Of a stretch of 64,000 bases of DNA, positions 16,624 to 28,116 are shown piece after piece. Position 1 is the stretch's first letter; every line of letters begins with the position of its first letter. The notes under the pieces are model-generated. The model ran no database searches. It saw only the letters and a list, made by a program, of their open reading frames with translations, and was not told the DNA's origin. The stretch comes from Halomonas beimenensis. GTDB lineage: Bacteria > Pseudomonadota > Gammaproteobacteria > Pseudomonadales > Halomonadaceae. The stretch covers positions 3,989,031-4,053,030 of the forward strand of contig NZ_CP021435.1 of NCBI RefSeq assembly GCF_002549795.1, given 5' to 3'. A program made the position numbers and the translations under genes.

Positions 16624-17970
16624 TTACAGGCTGGAGATGAACACCACGGCCACGCCGATGGGCGCGATGAAGCGGGTCACGGCGTGCCAGAGGGTCTCGC
16701 CGGCGCCGGAGAGACCCAGCTCCTTGGCCACCGCATGGCGATCCAGCTGCCAGGCGGTGAACAGGATCACCCCCAGACCGGTCAGCGGCAGCATGAACTT
16801 GCTGGTCAGCTTGTCCAGCAGGTCGAAGACGTTCAGGCCGAACAGCACCGGGTCGCTCCACAGGTTGAACGACAGCAGCGCCGCGATGCCCAGCGCCCAG
16901 GCGGCGATCCCCGCCACCAGGGTGGACGCCACCCGAGACAGCGGGGTGCGCTCCTCGACGAACTCCACCACCGGCTCCAGCAGCGAGATGGCCGAGGTCA
17001 GGGCGGCGAAGGTCAGCAGCAGGAAGAACATCAGCCCCAGGACGATGCCCGCCCCCATGTTGCCGAAGGCCAGCGGCAGGGTCACGAAGATCAGCCCCGG
17101 GCCGGACGCCAGGTCGAGACCGTTGGCGAAGACGATCGGGAAGATCGCCAGGCCGGCGCCCAGGGCGATCACGGTGTCCATGATCACCACGGTGCGGGCG
17201 GTCTTGAGCAGGTTGACCTCCTCGCCCAGGTAGGAGCCATAGGCCATCATGATGCCCATGCCCAGGGACAGGGTGAAGAAGGCATGGCCCAGGGCCGCCA
17301 GCACGGTCTCGCCGGACAGGGCGCTCCAGTTCGGGTTGAACAGGTAGGCCAGGGCCTCGCCGAAGTGGCCGGTAGTCATCCCGTAGCCGACCAGCACCAC
17401 CATCAGGATACCCAGCGCCGGCATCAGGGTGCGCACGGCGCCCTCGAGGCCCTTGGTGACGCCGCGGGCCACGATCCCGATGACCAGCAGCATGAACACC
17501 GAGTGACCGGCCAGCAGCAGGCCGGGACTCGCCAGCATGGCGTTGAACAGCTCACCGATGCCGTCGGCATCCTGCCCGCTGAAGGCGCCGGTGACCGAGT
17601 TCAGAGTGTAATACAGCGACCAGCCGCCGATGACGCTGTAGAAGGACAGGATCAGGAAGGCGCCGAGGATGCCGCTGACGCCGACCAGCATCCAGGCCTT
17701 GGGCTTGCCCGCCGCCTTGGCCAGGTCGGCCATGGCGTTGGCGGGGTTGTTCTGGCCGCGGCGGCCGATGAGCCATTCCGCCACCAGGATCGGCAGGCCG
17801 ATCAGCGCGATGCACAACAGGTAGACCAGCACGAAGGCCGCGCCCCCGCTCTCGCCCACCATGTAGGGAAACTTCCAGATATTGCCCAGGCCGACCGCGG
17901 AGCCCGTCGCCGCGAGGATGAAGGCCAGCCGTGAGGACCAGTGCGCGTGTTGGTGTTGCTTGATGGACAT
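16624..17970 (-). CDS. Sodium:neurotransmitter symporter (NSS/SNF family)
   Basis: A 448-residue inner-membrane symporter with about 11-12 hydrophobic helices. TM1 has the NSS signature ATGSAVGLGNIWKFPYMVGESGGAAF (about residues 21-45) with the unwound Gly region that binds substrate and Na+; EWLIGRRGQNNP follows TM2. TM6 (LGHAFFTLSLGMGIMMAYGSY) has the second unwound segment. It is of the LeuT/MhsT type and likely carries amino acids or similar small zwitterions driven by sodium, reasonable for a halophile; the substrate cannot be read from sequence. It is a single gene. Confidence 0.9.
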   Translation of the reverse strand: MSIKQHQHAHWSSRLAFILAATGSAVGLGNIWKFPYMVGESGGAAFVLVYLLCIALIGLPILVAEWLIGRRGQNNPANAMADLAKAAGKPKAWMLVGVSGILGAFLILSFYSVIGGWSLYYTLNSVTGAFSGQDADGIGELFNAMLASPGLLLAGHSVFMLLVIGIVARGVTKGLEGAVRTLMPALGILMVVLVGYGMTTGHFGEALAYLFNPNWSALSGETVLAALGHAFFTLSLGMGIMMAYGSYLGEEVNLLKTARTVVIMDTVIALGAGLAIFPIVFANGLDLASGPGLIFVTLPLAFGNMGAGIVLGLMFFLLLTFAALTSAISLLEPVVEFVEERTPLSRVASTLVAGIAAWALGIAALLSFNLWSDPVLFGLNVFDLLDKLTSKFMLPLTGLGVILFTAWQLDRHAVAKELGLSGAGETLWHAVTRFIAPIGVAVVFISSL

Positions 17971-18292
17971 ATTTCACCCTGAAGATACGTGTCGCCACCG
18001 ATCGATCGGATGCGATGACGGGGTTGTGGTTGTAGTCGCCACGTCCGCGGCGTCCCGGATCGCGGGAAACCGCATTCAAGGGCATAACGCATGCCAAGCA
18101 GGATCGCTGCCGAGGCAACGCTCCCGCCGCCTGGCGGCGGGAACCTCTGGGGGAATATGACGGGAATCACGCGGGATAGGCGCAGATTTCCACAATATTC
18201 CATGGCAAGTGACGATCGAGCCGTAAAAATATCCGATCATACGCTTGGTGGCCAGCCATGGCGCGAAAACCTTGGCCCGGCCATGACAGCGA
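17971..18292. other. Non-coding gap before the symporter gene
   Basis: This 322-base gap holds the leader of the minus-strand symporter and the region downstream of nothing on the plus strand. The one clear structure is a perfect 10-base stem, TCCCGCCGCC / GGCGGCGGGA, with a 1-base loop at 18122-18142. No plausible gene was seen. Confidence 0.4.
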
Positions 18293-19195
18293 TCAGAACA
18301 ACGACACCTGCCGCTCGCCGGGGAAAGGGGGCAAGCCGGGGAGGCCGGCGCGCTCGGCGACCGCGCCATAGAGCCGACGCGCCAACTCGGGAGCACGGCG
18401 GTTATCCGCCGTATGCACAAAGAGGAAAGGGGTTTTCCCCTGTTTTATCCACAGAGCGAGACGCTCGATCCAGGGCCGGAAATAGCCGAGATTGGTCGCC
18501 TCGTCAACATGGCCGATGAAGCGGATGACCGGAAAATCTCCCGTGGAAATCACGTGTAGCGGGCGTTTCGGCTTCTCGGCCTGGGCCTGCCGCATGCCCG
18601 CATGGTCGCCGGCAGGCGTGGAGTACAGCGGGCGGACATCGAGCAGGACCCGGTTCGCGCCATGAGTTATCAACAACCTGTTGAGCCCTCTCTCGACCTC
18701 ACCCTTGTGGAAAAAATCGCTGTGACGCACTTCCACGGCGCAGGGCAGACCCCGAGGCCAGCGGGTCAGCAGCGCCTCGAGACGAGGCAGGGCCTCGGCC
18801 CCGAAGTCCCGGGGCAACTGGACCATCAGTGGCCCCAGCCGATCCTCCAGCGGCTCGAGGGCCGCCAGGAAGGCCTCGAGATCGGCCTCGATGCCGGCCA
18901 GACGCCTGTCGTGGGTGAGCGAGGCGGGGAGCTTGAAGCAGAAACGAAAGCCCGGCGGTGCCTGGCGCGCCCAGGCCGCCACCGTCTCGGGCCGGGGGGC
19001 GCCGCTGTAGAAGGTGGTGTTGCCTTCCACCGCGGAGAAGACCCGGGCATAGTCGCCCAGCTGCCCCGCCTGGCCGCCGTGGGGCGGATAGAGGCCGCCG
19101 CGCCAGTCGGGGTTGGCCCACATGGGCAGCCCCAGGTACAGGCGCGGCGGGGGGCCTCCCGACGATGCATCGCCGGACGCAGGGACGGGCCTCAC
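18293..19195 (-). CDS. DUF72 family protein (YecE-like)
   Basis: A 300-residue TIM-barrel-like DUF72 protein. Typical blocks are [15 protein letters not shown] at the N-terminus, [49 protein letters not shown], and the late [17 protein letters not shown]. The biochemical function of the family is not established. The GTG start at 19195 overlaps the glmS stop as GTGA, so it is translationally coupled to glmS, and its expression probably follows amino-sugar synthesis. Confidence 0.87.
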   Translation of the reverse strand: MRPVPASGDASSGGPPPRLYLGLPMWANPDWRGGLYPPHGGQAGQLGDYARVFSAVEGNTTFYSGAPRPETVAAWARQAPPGFRFCFKLPASLTHDRRLAGIEADLEAFLAALEPLEDRLGPLMVQLPRDFGAEALPRLEALLTRWPRGLPCAVEVRHSDFFHKGEVERGLNRLLITHGANRVLLDVRPLYSTPAGDHAGMRQAQAEKPKRPLHVISTGDFPVIRFIGHVDEATNLGYFRPWIERLALWIKQGKTPFLFVHTADNRRAPELARRLYGAVAERAGLPGLPPFPGERQVSLF

Positions 19196-21024
19196 TCCAC
19201 GGTCACGGACTTGGCCAGGTTACGGGGCTGATCCACGTCGGTGCCCTTGAGGACGGCAACATGGTAGGCCAGCAGCTGGAGCGGCACCGTGTAGAGGATG
19301 GGCGCCAGGGCGTCCTCGACATGGGGCAGGCGCAGTACCCGGACCCCCTCGCCATCCGCCAGGGCGACCTGCTCGTCGGCGAAGACGAAGAGTTCGCCGC
19401 CCCGGGCCCTGACCTCCTGGAGGTTGGACTTGAGCTTCTCGAGCAGCTCGTCGTTCGGCGCCACCGCGATCACCGGCATCTCGCCGTCCACCAGCGCCAG
19501 GGGGCCATGCTTGAGCTCCCCGGCCGGATAGGCCTCGGCGTGGATGTAGGAGATCTCCTTGAGCTTGAGGGCCCCCTCCAGGGCCACCGGGAAGTGGGCG
19601 CCACGGCCCAGGAAGAGGGCGTGGTACTTCTCGGCGAAGGCGGCGGAAAGCGCCTCGATAGCCGGGTCCAGCGCCAGCACCCTGGCCACCTGCCCGGGGA
19701 GGCGACGCAAGGCCTCGACCAGGGTGGCCTGCTCGTCGGCGTCCTGGCCGCGGACGCGGCCGAGCGCCAGGGTCAGCAGCGTCAGGGCGACCAGCTGGGT
19801 AGTGAACGCCTTGGTGGAGGCCACGCCGATCTCCGGCCCAGCCTGGGTCATCAGCGTCAGGTCGGACTCGCGCACCAGCGAACTGCCCGGCACGTTGCAG
19901 ATCGCCAGGCTCCCCAGGTAGCCGAGTTCCTTGGCGAAACGCAGCGCCGCCAGGGTGTCGGCGGTCTCCCCCGACTGGGAAAGGGTGACGAAGAGGGTGT
20001 CCTCGGGGACCACCACCCGACGGTAGCGATACTCCGAGGCCACCTCCACCTGGACGGGGACGCCGGCGTAGCGCTCCAGCCAGTAGCGGGCCACCATGCC
20101 GGCATGATAGCTGGTGCCGCAGGCCACCAGGTGGATCTGCTTGACCCGGGCGAACAACGCCTCGGCGTCGGGTCCGAAGCTCTCGACCAGCACGCTGCGC
20201 TCGCCCAGCCGCCCTTCCAGGGCCGCGGCGATGACCGCCGGTTGCTCGTGGATCTCCTTGAGCATGAAGTGACGGTAGTCGCCCTTGCTGGCGGCCCCGT
20301 CACCGTGCTCGAAGGTCTGCACCGGGCGCTCCACCGCCGTCCCGGCGGCATCCAACACCTCGACTCGCCCGCCGGGGGAAAGCCGCACCACGTCGCCTTC
20401 CTCCAGGTAGATGAAGCGATCGGTGACCTGCAACAGCGCCAGCGGGTCGGAGGCCAGGAAGGCCTCCTCGATGCCCACCCCCACCACCAGGGGGCTGCCC
20501 TTGCGGGCCCCGATCACCACGTCCGGCTCGTCGGCGTGGATCACCCCCAGGGCATAGGCGCCGTCGAGGCGCGCCAGCACTCGCCGGACCGCTTGCAGCA
20601 GGTCACCCTCCCGGGCCTCCCGCTCGATCAGGTGGGCGATCACCTCGGTATCGGTCTCGGAGGCGAAGCCGTAACCCGCGGCCTCGAGCTCGCCCCGCAG
20701 GATCTCGTGATTCTCGATGATGCCGTTGTGCACCACCGCCAGGCGGTCGCCGGACTGGTGGGGGTGGGCGTTCTCCTCGCTGGGCCGGCCATGGGTGGCC
20801 CAGCGGGTATGGGCGATGCCGCTGTGCCCGGCCAGGGGAAACTCGGCGAGCCTGGCCTCCAGGGCCGCCACCTTGCCCAGGGCGCGGCGGCGCGAGAGGC
20901 GGCCATCCCGGCCGAGGACGGCGAGCCCCGCGGAGTCGTAGCCGCGGTATTCCAGCCGCTTGAGCCCCTCGAGGAGGATGCCCTGGACGTTGCGTTGGGC
21001 GACGGCGCCGACGATGCCACACAT
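19192..21024 (-). CDS. glmS: Glutamine--fructose-6-phosphate aminotransferase
   Basis: A 610-residue cytoplasmic enzyme making glucosamine-6-phosphate from fructose-6-phosphate and glutamine, the entry to peptidoglycan and LPS amino sugars. It starts MCGIVGAV, with Cys2 becoming the N-terminal nucleophile of the glutaminase domain (about 2-240; [23 protein letters not shown]). Two SIS domains follow ([28 protein letters not shown]). It ends [13 protein letters not shown] as in all GlmS. It lies 10 bases after glmU and overlaps yecE. No glmS ribozyme is apparent in the short upstream gap. Confidence 0.97.
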   Translation of the reverse strand: MCGIVGAVAQRNVQGILLEGLKRLEYRGYDSAGLAVLGRDGRLSRRRALGKVAALEARLAEFPLAGHSGIAHTRWATHGRPSEENAHPHQSGDRLAVVHNGIIENHEILRGELEAAGYGFASETDTEVIAHLIEREAREGDLLQAVRRVLARLDGAYALGVIHADEPDVVIGARKGSPLVVGVGIEEAFLASDPLALLQVTDRFIYLEEGDVVRLSPGGRVEVLDAAGTAVERPVQTFEHGDGAASKGDYRHFMLKEIHEQPAVIAAALEGRLGERSVLVESFGPDAEALFARVKQIHLVACGTSYHAGMVARYWLERYAGVPVQVEVASEYRYRRVVVPEDTLFVTLSQSGETADTLAALRFAKELGYLGSLAICNVPGSSLVRESDLTLMTQAGPEIGVASTKAFTTQLVALTLLTLALGRVRGQDADEQATLVEALRRLPGQVARVLALDPAIEALSAAFAEKYHALFLGRGAHFPVALEGALKLKEISYIHAEAYPAGELKHGPLALVDGEMPVIAVAPNDELLEKLKSNLQEVRARGGELFVFADEQVALADGEGVRVLRLPHVEDALAPILYTVPLQLLAYHVAVLKGTDVDQPRNLAKSVTVE

Positions 21025-21034
21025 AGCTTGCTCC

Positions 21035-22402
21035 TTAGAGGTCGTTCTTCTTGACGGGTCGCTGCCAGTCTTCCTTGCTGATCAGGCGGGCCCGGCTCAC
21101 CGCCAGGGCATTGTCCGCCACGTCCCGGGTCAGGGTGGACCCCGCGCCCACGGTGGCGCCCTTGCCCACGCTGATCGGCGCCACCAGGGCGGTGTTGGAG
21201 CCGATGAAGGCGCCGTCGCCGATCTCGGTGCGATGCTTGTTGGCCCCATCGTAGTTGCAGGTGATGGTGCCGGCCCCCACGTTGACGTCGCGCCCCAGGC
21301 GGGCGTCGCCCACGTAGCTCAGGTGGTTGATCTTGCTGCCCTCGCCCACCTCGGCGTTCTTGGTCTCGACGAAGTTGCCCACCTTGGCGCCCACCGCCAG
21401 GCGGGAACCGGGCCGCAGCCGGGCGAAGGGGCCGATGCGGTTGTGGCCGGCGACCACGGCTCCCTCGATCACGCTGTGGGGCTCGATCACCGTCTCGGCG
21501 CCGATGTGGCTGTCGCGAATCACGCAATGGGGACCGATGCGCACCCCTTCGCCCAGCTCGACGTCGCCTTCGAAGACACAGCCCACGTCGATCTCCACGT
21601 CGTGGCCGCAGGTCAGGGTGCCGCGCACATCGAGGCGCTCGGGATCCAGCAGGGCCACGCCCTTGGCCATCAGCGCCTCGGCGATATCGCGCTGGTGGGC
21701 GCGCTCCAGGCGGGCCATCTGAGCCCGGTTGTTGACGCCCTCGACCTCCAGCGGCCGGGTCGGCTGGGCGGTGGCGATCCTCACGCCCTCGGCGGCGGCC
21801 ATGGCGATGACGTCGGTCAGGTAGTACTCGCCCTGGGCGTTGTCGGCGGAGAGACGCGGCAGCCAGCGACGCAGCTGGCGGGCGGTCATGGCCATGATGC
21901 CGGTGTTGCATTCGCGCACGGCGCGTTCGGCCTCGGAGGCATCCTTGTGCTCGACGATGGCCACCGCTTCGCCGGCCTCGTCGCGGAGGATGCGGCCATA
22001 GCCGGTAGGGTCCTCCAGGGTCACGGTAAGCAGGCCCAGGTGCCGCTCGTCGACCCGGTCGAGCAGGTCTCGCAGGGTCTCGCGACGGATCAGGGGCACG
22101 TCGCCGTAGAGGACCAGCACCTTGCCCTCGCCCAGGGCATCCAGGGTCTGGGCCACGGCATGACCGGTGCCCTTCTGCTCCGCCTGGAGGGCGAAGCGCA
22201 CCCGGCAGTCGGCCAGCGCCTCGCGGACCTGCTCGGCGCCGTGTCCCACCACCACGTGGGTTCGCTCGGCCTCCAGTCCGGCGGCGGTATCGATCACGTG
22301 GCGAACCATGGGCTTGCCGGCCAGCCGGTGCAGCACCTTGGGCCGCGTCGAACGCATCCGGGTGCCCTGCCCGGCCGCCAGTATCACCACGTCGAGGCTC
22401 AT
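21035..22402 (-). CDS. glmU: Bifunctional GlmU (uridyltransferase/acetyltransferase)
   Basis: A 455-residue enzyme catalysing the last two steps to UDP-GlcNAc. The N-terminal uridyltransferase (about 1-228) has [24 protein letters not shown] and YGDVPLI; the C-terminal left-handed beta-helix (about 250-450) has the hexapeptide repeats and the catalytic [15 protein letters not shown] segment (NHLSYVGDA). ATG at 22402 follows AAGGAG at 5 bases; the longer frame to 22441 lacks similarity. It is co-transcribed with glmS directly downstream. Confidence 0.97.
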   Translation of the reverse strand: MSLDVVILAAGQGTRMRSTRPKVLHRLAGKPMVRHVIDTAAGLEAERTHVVVGHGAEQVREALADCRVRFALQAEQKGTGHAVAQTLDALGEGKVLVLYGDVPLIRRETLRDLLDRVDERHLGLLTVTLEDPTGYGRILRDEAGEAVAIVEHKDASEAERAVRECNTGIMAMTARQLRRWLPRLSADNAQGEYYLTDVIAMAAAEGVRIATAQPTRPLEVEGVNNRAQMARLERAHQRDIAEALMAKGVALLDPERLDVRGTLTCGHDVEIDVGCVFEGDVELGEGVRIGPHCVIRDSHIGAETVIEPHSVIEGAVVAGHNRIGPFARLRPGSRLAVGAKVGNFVETKNAEVGEGSKINHLSYVGDARLGRDVNVGAGTITCNYDGANKHRTEIGDGAFIGSNTALVAPISVGKGATVGAGSTLTRDVADNALAVSRARLISKEDWQRPVKKNDL

Positions 22403-22437
22403 CGTGACTCCTTGTCCATCTATCGGGGGAATTCGGC

Positions 22438-23568
22438 TCATTCTAGTGCGTTCGGGGTGTCGGCATCCATGTCCCCGCCTGCCCGGTCGACAAGCCGTGC
22501 CCCGTCGACCACCTCGACGCCCATGGCCTGCAGCGTCTCGCGCCCGAAACGCTCGGCGAAGGCCGGACTGGCCAGGCTCACCCAGTCATCGCCCTCACGC
22601 ACCAGCATCAGGATGGCGAGGCCCTGCTGGCGTGCCACGGCCATGCCCTCGTCCTCGCCGAGCACCGACATGGCCGTGGCCCAGGCGTCGGCACGGGCGT
22701 TGGAGGGATGGACCACGGTCACCGAGGCCAGGCGATGGCGGATGGGGCGCCCGGTGCGCGGATCGATGGTATGGGAGTAGCGGCGACCGTCCGCCTCGAA
22801 GTAGTTGCGATAGTCGCCGGAGGTGGCCACCGAGGCATCCTCCAGGGGCAGCACGTGCCGGGCCTGGGGCCGGCCGTCCTGAGGCACCTCGACGCCGATG
22901 CGCCAGGGCTCGGCCTCGCCGTCGCGGAACCCCGCGACCTTGAGCTCGCCGCCGATATTGACCAGGTAGTCCTCCAGCCCCTGCTGCGCCAGATAGGCCG
23001 CCACCCGGTCGGTGGCATGGCCCTTGGCCACGCCGGACAGGTCGACGAAGACATCGCGCAGCCGCCGCGCCCGCCGCTCGTCCACCTCCAGTTCCAGGGT
23101 CTCCATGCCCACCTCGGCGAGCCGCGCCTCGATCAGCGCCTCCTCGGGCACTTCCCGCGGGCGCGCCTCGGGGCCGAAGCTCCACAGGTTGACCAGCCCC
23201 CCCACGGTGACGTCGAAGGCCCCGTCGCTGGCCTCGGCGACCGACCGGGCGATGGCCAGCACCTCGATCAGCGGCTTGGACAGGGTCTGCCACTCCCCGA
23301 CCGGGGCCCGGTTGAAGGCCACCAGTTCGGCGTCGTCGCGATAGGTCGACATGGCGGCATCGACGGCCTCCAGTTCGGCGAGGATGCCGTCCTCGAGCGC
23401 ATCGCGTCGCTCGGCGGTGATCGGCTCGGCCAGGGTCACCTGGTAATAGGTGCCGAAGATGTCGCCCTCGAGGGTGACCGGCGTCTCCAGCGTGCGCTCC
23501 GAACAGCCGGCCAGCAGGACGACCAGCAGCAGCGTCAGGAAGGCAAGGCGATAGTTAAGGAGTGACAT
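22438..23568 (-). CDS. apbE: FAD:protein FMN transferase ApbE (lipoprotein)
   Basis: A 376-residue exported enzyme that attaches FMN to threonine residues of flavoproteins such as Nqr and Rnf subunits. The signal peptide ends with the lipobox LAGC (Cys22). Family blocks include GDIFGTYYQVTL, STYRDDAELVAFNR, FDVTVGGLVNLWSFGP, VDLSGVAKGHATDRVA, LVNIGGELKVAG and SHTIDPRTGRPI. The gene is not next to nqr or rnf genes here. It is downstream of the multi-hairpin repeat and upstream of glmU on the same strand. Confidence 0.93.
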   Translation of the reverse strand: MSLLNYRLAFLTLLLVVLLAGCSERTLETPVTLEGDIFGTYYQVTLAEPITAERRDALEDGILAELEAVDAAMSTYRDDAELVAFNRAPVGEWQTLSKPLIEVLAIARSVAEASDGAFDVTVGGLVNLWSFGPEARPREVPEEALIEARLAEVGMETLELEVDERRARRLRDVFVDLSGVAKGHATDRVAAYLAQQGLEDYLVNIGGELKVAGFRDGEAEPWRIGVEVPQDGRPQARHVLPLEDASVATSGDYRNYFEADGRRYSHTIDPRTGRPIRHRLASVTVVHPSNARADAWATAMSVLGEDEGMAVARQQGLAILMLVREGDDWVSLASPAFAERFGRETLQAMGVEVVDGARLVDRAGGDMDADTPNALE

Positions 23569-23593
23569 AAGGGCTCCAACAACAAAAGACCGA

Positions 23594-23880
23594 AGGATGC
23601 GCTGATTTATGTCGCGAGCGACGAGAGGCGGGAACGCCTAGTTTGGTTGTCGCCGGAGCGCAGAACCGAGCGAAGCGACAAAAATCCGGAGGATGGCCCC
23701 GAAGGGGAGAGGAACCGAAGGTTCCGAGTCAACCGGAATGTAGCCTGCTACATGAGGATTCCGATGGTCCGACACCTCGGCACCGCCGACGGCCAGGATC
23801 GCTAGGTTCGTTCCCGACGAACCAACGCACTTCCCACATCCTTGTGGGTCGTCGAGCGCAGCAATAAATCAGTGCTTCCT
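23594..23880. repeat. MITE-like multi-hairpin element
   Basis: The ends are inverted: AGGATGCGCTGATTTAT at 23594-23610 and, on the complement, AGGAAGCACTGATTTAT at 23880-23864 (15 of 17 identical, with weaker similarity extending inwards). Between them are stem-loops at 23697-23707 (CCCC-GAA-GGGG), 23711-23725 (GGAACC-GAA-GGTTCC), 23734-23763 (outer CGGAAT/ATTCCG, inner GTAG/CTAC), 23805-23823 (GGTTCGT/ACGAACC) and 23833-23848 (CCCACA/TGTGGG). There is no open reading frame for a transposase. It fills the whole apbE-uppP gap and begins at the uppP stop codon. Interpretation as a non-autonomous mobile element is an inference. Confidence 0.55.
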
Positions 23881-24677
23881 CAGCCGAATAGCCAGATCAG
23901 GGCAACTCCCAGGATCAGCCGATAGACCACGAAGGGCTGCATGCCGATCCGCCGGATGAACACCAGGAAGAAATGGATACACAGGTAGGCGCTGATTCCC
24001 GACAGCAGGGTGCCCATCGCCAGGTCGGCCCAGGCCACCGGGGTCGATGCCTCCAGCAGCTCCAGGGTCTCCAGCCCCCCAGCCAGCACGATCACCGGGA
24101 TCGACAGCAGGAAGGAGAAGCGCGCCGAGGCTTCCCGGGAGAGCCCCAGCAACAGCGCCGCCGTCATGGTGATCCCGGAGCGGGAGGTTCCGGGAATCAG
24201 CGCCAGGGCCTGAGCCAGGCCGATGCCCAGGGCATCCCGCCAGTGCATCCGGTATTCGCTGCGGGTGCCGCGATGCCGCCAGTCGGCATAGCCCAGCAGC
24301 AGGCCGAAGCCGATCAGGCCGCCGGCCAGCACCAGCGGCGAGCGCATCACCACCTCGATGGCATCCTTGAAGGCCAGCCCCACCAGGCCCACCGGGATGG
24401 TCGCGAGGATCACCCACCAGGCCAGGCGGGCATCCTCGTCGGTGCCCCGGCCCGCGACGCTACGGCCCCAACTGGCCGTCATGGCGGCGAGCTCCCGACG
24501 GAAGTAGAGCACCACCGCGATCAGGCTGCCCAGGTGCAGGGCCACATCGAAGGCCAGGCCCTGGTCGGGCCAGTCGGTCAGCACCGGCACCAGGATCAGA
24601 TGGGCGGAGCTGGAGATCGGCAGGAACTCGGTCAATCCCTGGACGATGGAGAGTAGGACGATCTGTAACCAATCCAT
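23880..24677 (-). CDS. uppP: Undecaprenyl-diphosphatase
   Basis: A 265-residue inner-membrane enzyme (BacA/UppP) that recycles undecaprenyl diphosphate to the monophosphate carrier for cell-wall synthesis. The N-terminus QIVLLSIVQGLTEFLPISSSAHLILVP holds the Glu-rich and SSSAH catalytic segment, and the second site PGTSRSGITMTAALLLGLSREASARFSF is present. About eight hydrophobic helices. The stop codon abuts the terminal repeat of the adjacent MITE-like element, and the protein still ends in the usual hydrophobic helix, so the gene appears intact. Confidence 0.95.
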   Translation of the reverse strand: MDWLQIVLLSIVQGLTEFLPISSSAHLILVPVLTDWPDQGLAFDVALHLGSLIAVVLYFRRELAAMTASWGRSVAGRGTDEDARLAWWVILATIPVGLVGLAFKDAIEVVMRSPLVLAGGLIGFGLLLGYADWRHRGTRSEYRMHWRDALGIGLAQALALIPGTSRSGITMTAALLLGLSREASARFSFLLSIPVIVLAGGLETLELLEASTPVAWADLAMGTLLSGISAYLCIHFFLVFIRRIGMQPFVVYRLILGVALIWLFG

Positions 24678-24759
24678 GGAGCGTCTCGGTCGAGCGGTCG
24701 GGGCGGCGATGACGGCCGATGGGAGAGGATACAGGTTCCGGGCCCGCCTGTCCGCCGCC

Positions 24760-26127
24760 TCAGCCAGCGAGGATCAGGGTGGCGATGCTCAGGTAGATCA
24801 GTACCCCGGAGGCATCGATCAGGGTGGTCACCAGCGGCGCCGAGGCGGTGGCCGGGTCCCAGCCCAGGCGATCGAGCACGAAGGGCAGGCACATACCCAG
24901 CAGGCTGCCGAAGAGGACGATGGCGATCATGCTCAGCGCCACCACCATGGCCACCGCCTCGCCGGCGCGGATGACCCCGATGGGCGCCACGGCCAGCGCC
25001 ATGGTCAGCCCCAGCGAGCCGGCCACCAGCAATTCCCGACCCAGCAGCTTGCCCCAGTCGCGCACCCCGACGTCGCCGGTGGCCATGCCGCGCACCATCA
25101 GGGTGGCGGCCTGGGCGCCGGCATTGCCGCCGCTGCCGATCAGCAGCGGCAGGAAGAACACCAGCGCCACCTGGGCGGCGATGGTGTCCTCGAAATGGGC
25201 CAGGCCCGCGCCGGAGAAGAGATTGCCGAACACCAGCAGCACCAGCCAGGTGACTCGCTTGCGATAGAGGCTCCACAGGGGCACCCGGCCAACCCCGTCC
25301 TCCAGGGCCCCGATGGACATCCCCTTGTGGATATCCTCGGTGGCCTCGGACTCCATCACGTCCAGGGCATCGTCGTGGGTGACGATGCCCACCAGCCGAC
25401 GGGCCTCGTCGATCACCGGCAGCGCCAGCAGGTCGTAGCGGGCCACCACCCGGGCGACCTCCTCCTGGGGCGTGTCCACGCTCGTATGGATGACGTCATG
25501 GATCATCAGGTCGTCGACCCGGGCCCCGGGGCGCGCCACCATCAACTGACGCAGCGAGAGGGTGCCGGCCAGCCGGCCCTCGGTATCGACGACGTAGAGC
25601 TGATAGACGGTCTCGGCGTCCGGCGCGGTCTGGCGGACCCGCATCAGCGCCCGGGACACCGTCATCCCGGCGGGTATCGCCACGTAGTCCGAGGTCATCA
25701 GGGCCCCGGCGGTGCCCTCCTCGTAGCTGGCCAGGCGCTTGAGCTCCTCGCGCTCCTGCCGGGCCATGCGCCGCAGCAGCGCCTCGCGGCGGTCATCGTC
25801 GAGCAGCTTGTAGAAGTCGGTGCGCTCGTCGGCCCCCATCTCCTCGAGCACCGCCAGCAGGGCGTCGTCGCCCAGGGCCTCGGTGATGGCGAGCTGCTCC
25901 TCGCCATGGAGGTGGCCGAGCACGCTGGCGCGCCGCTCCAGGGGCAGCCGCTCCAGCAGGGCGCGACCGCGCAGCAGGTCCTCGTCCTCCAGCAGGTCCT
26001 GGAGAATCTCCGCGATGTCCGCCGATCGCAGCTCCGGGAGCCGGCTTTCCAGGCATGCTCGGTCGTCCGCCTTCAGGGCGTCGAGCAGTTCGGTCTTGTG
26101 GCGCTTCAGGGCGTCATTCAGTGGCAT
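24760..26127 (-). CDS. mgtE: MgtE-family magnesium transporter
   Basis: A 455-residue Mg2+ channel. The cytosolic N domain of helical repeats (about 1-130; LRSADIAEILQDLLEDEDLLRG, LLERLPLERRASVLGHL) is followed by two CBS domains (about 135-255; LMTSDYVAIPAGMTVSRALMRVRQTAP, VARYDLLALPVIDEARRLVGIVTHDDA) and five membrane helices with the pore signature PLLIGSGGNAGAQAATLMVRGMATGDV. ATG at 26127 follows GGGAGG/GAGG. It lies just after the atp operon on the same strand but beyond the operon terminator. Confidence 0.95.
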   Translation of the reverse strand: MPLNDALKRHKTELLDALKADDRACLESRLPELRSADIAEILQDLLEDEDLLRGRALLERLPLERRASVLGHLHGEEQLAITEALGDDALLAVLEEMGADERTDFYKLLDDDRREALLRRMARQEREELKRLASYEEGTAGALMTSDYVAIPAGMTVSRALMRVRQTAPDAETVYQLYVVDTEGRLAGTLSLRQLMVARPGARVDDLMIHDVIHTSVDTPQEEVARVVARYDLLALPVIDEARRLVGIVTHDDALDVMESEATEDIHKGMSIGALEDGVGRVPLWSLYRKRVTWLVLLVFGNLFSGAGLAHFEDTIAAQVALVFFLPLLIGSGGNAGAQAATLMVRGMATGDVGVRDWGKLLGRELLVAGSLGLTMALAVAPIGVIRAGEAVAMVVALSMIAIVLFGSLLGMCLPFVLDRLGWDPATASAPLVTTLIDASGVLIYLSIATLILAG

Positions 26128-26154
26128 GAACCTCGTCCTCCCGATGCCGACACC

Positions 26155-26193
26155 GGAAACGAAAGCGCCCCCCGACACGAGGCCGGGGGGCGC
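26155..26193 (-). terminator. Terminator of the atp operon
   Basis: Minus strand GCGCCCCCC pairs with GGGGGGCGC (26165-26193) with an 11-base loop, followed by TTTCGTTTCC, 28 bases beyond the atpC stop. It is a Rho-independent-type terminator. Confidence 0.7.
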
Positions 26194-26220
26194 GATCGTC
26201 ACACGCGATGGACGCGGGCG

Positions 26221-26649
26221 TCAGCTCCGGCCCACCTTGCGGCGCAGCTGCTGGATGGTCCGCAGCTGGGCCATGGCCTCGGCCAGCTCGGCCGTGGCGC
26301 GGGTGTAGTCCATCTCCGCGGACTTGTCCTGCATGGCCTTGAGCGCCTGCTGGCGAGCCTCCTCGGCGGCGGCCTCGTCCAGGTCGTCGGCGCGCACGGC
26401 GGTGTCGGCGAGCACGGTGACCACCTCGGGCTGGACCTCGAGGAAGCCGCCCGAGACATAGAAGTGATCCTCTTCACCTCCACCCCGGACGATGCGCACC
26501 GGACCGGGGGCCAACTCGGTGAGCAGCGGCGTATGGCCGGCCAGCACCCCGAGATCCCCCATGCGACCGGCCGCCACGACCTGCTCGGCATCGCCGGAGA
26601 AGATCGACGCCTCGGCGCTGACGATCTCGCACTTGAAGGTTTTCGTCAT
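26221..26649 (-). CDS. atpC: ATP synthase epsilon subunit
   Basis: A 142-residue F1 epsilon subunit: N-terminal beta-sandwich (about 1-88; FKCEIVSAEASIFSGDAEQVVAAGRMGDLGVLAGHTPLLT) and a C-terminal helical hairpin (about 90-140) with the Ala/Glu-rich AEEARQQALKAMQ region that regulates ATPase activity. It is the last gene of the atp operon, 24 bases after atpD, and is followed by a hairpin terminator. Confidence 0.96.
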   Translation of the reverse strand: MTKTFKCEIVSAEASIFSGDAEQVVAAGRMGDLGVLAGHTPLLTELAPGPVRIVRGGGEEDHFYVSGGFLEVQPEVVTVLADTAVRADDLDEAAAEEARQQALKAMQDKSAEMDYTRATAELAEAMAQLRTIQQLRRKVGRS

Positions 26650-26673
26650 GATGACGTCTCCCAGGTGGAGGGA

Positions 26674-28116
<1,443 letters not shown>

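Noticed and set aside
21025..21034. glmS ribozyme
   Set aside because: glmS begins 10 bases after glmU with no room for a ribozyme, which is typical of Gram-positive bacteria.
23569..23879. Degraded transposase gene between apbE and uppP
   Set aside because: No frame longer than about 70 codons and no transposase motif; the region is made of hairpins.
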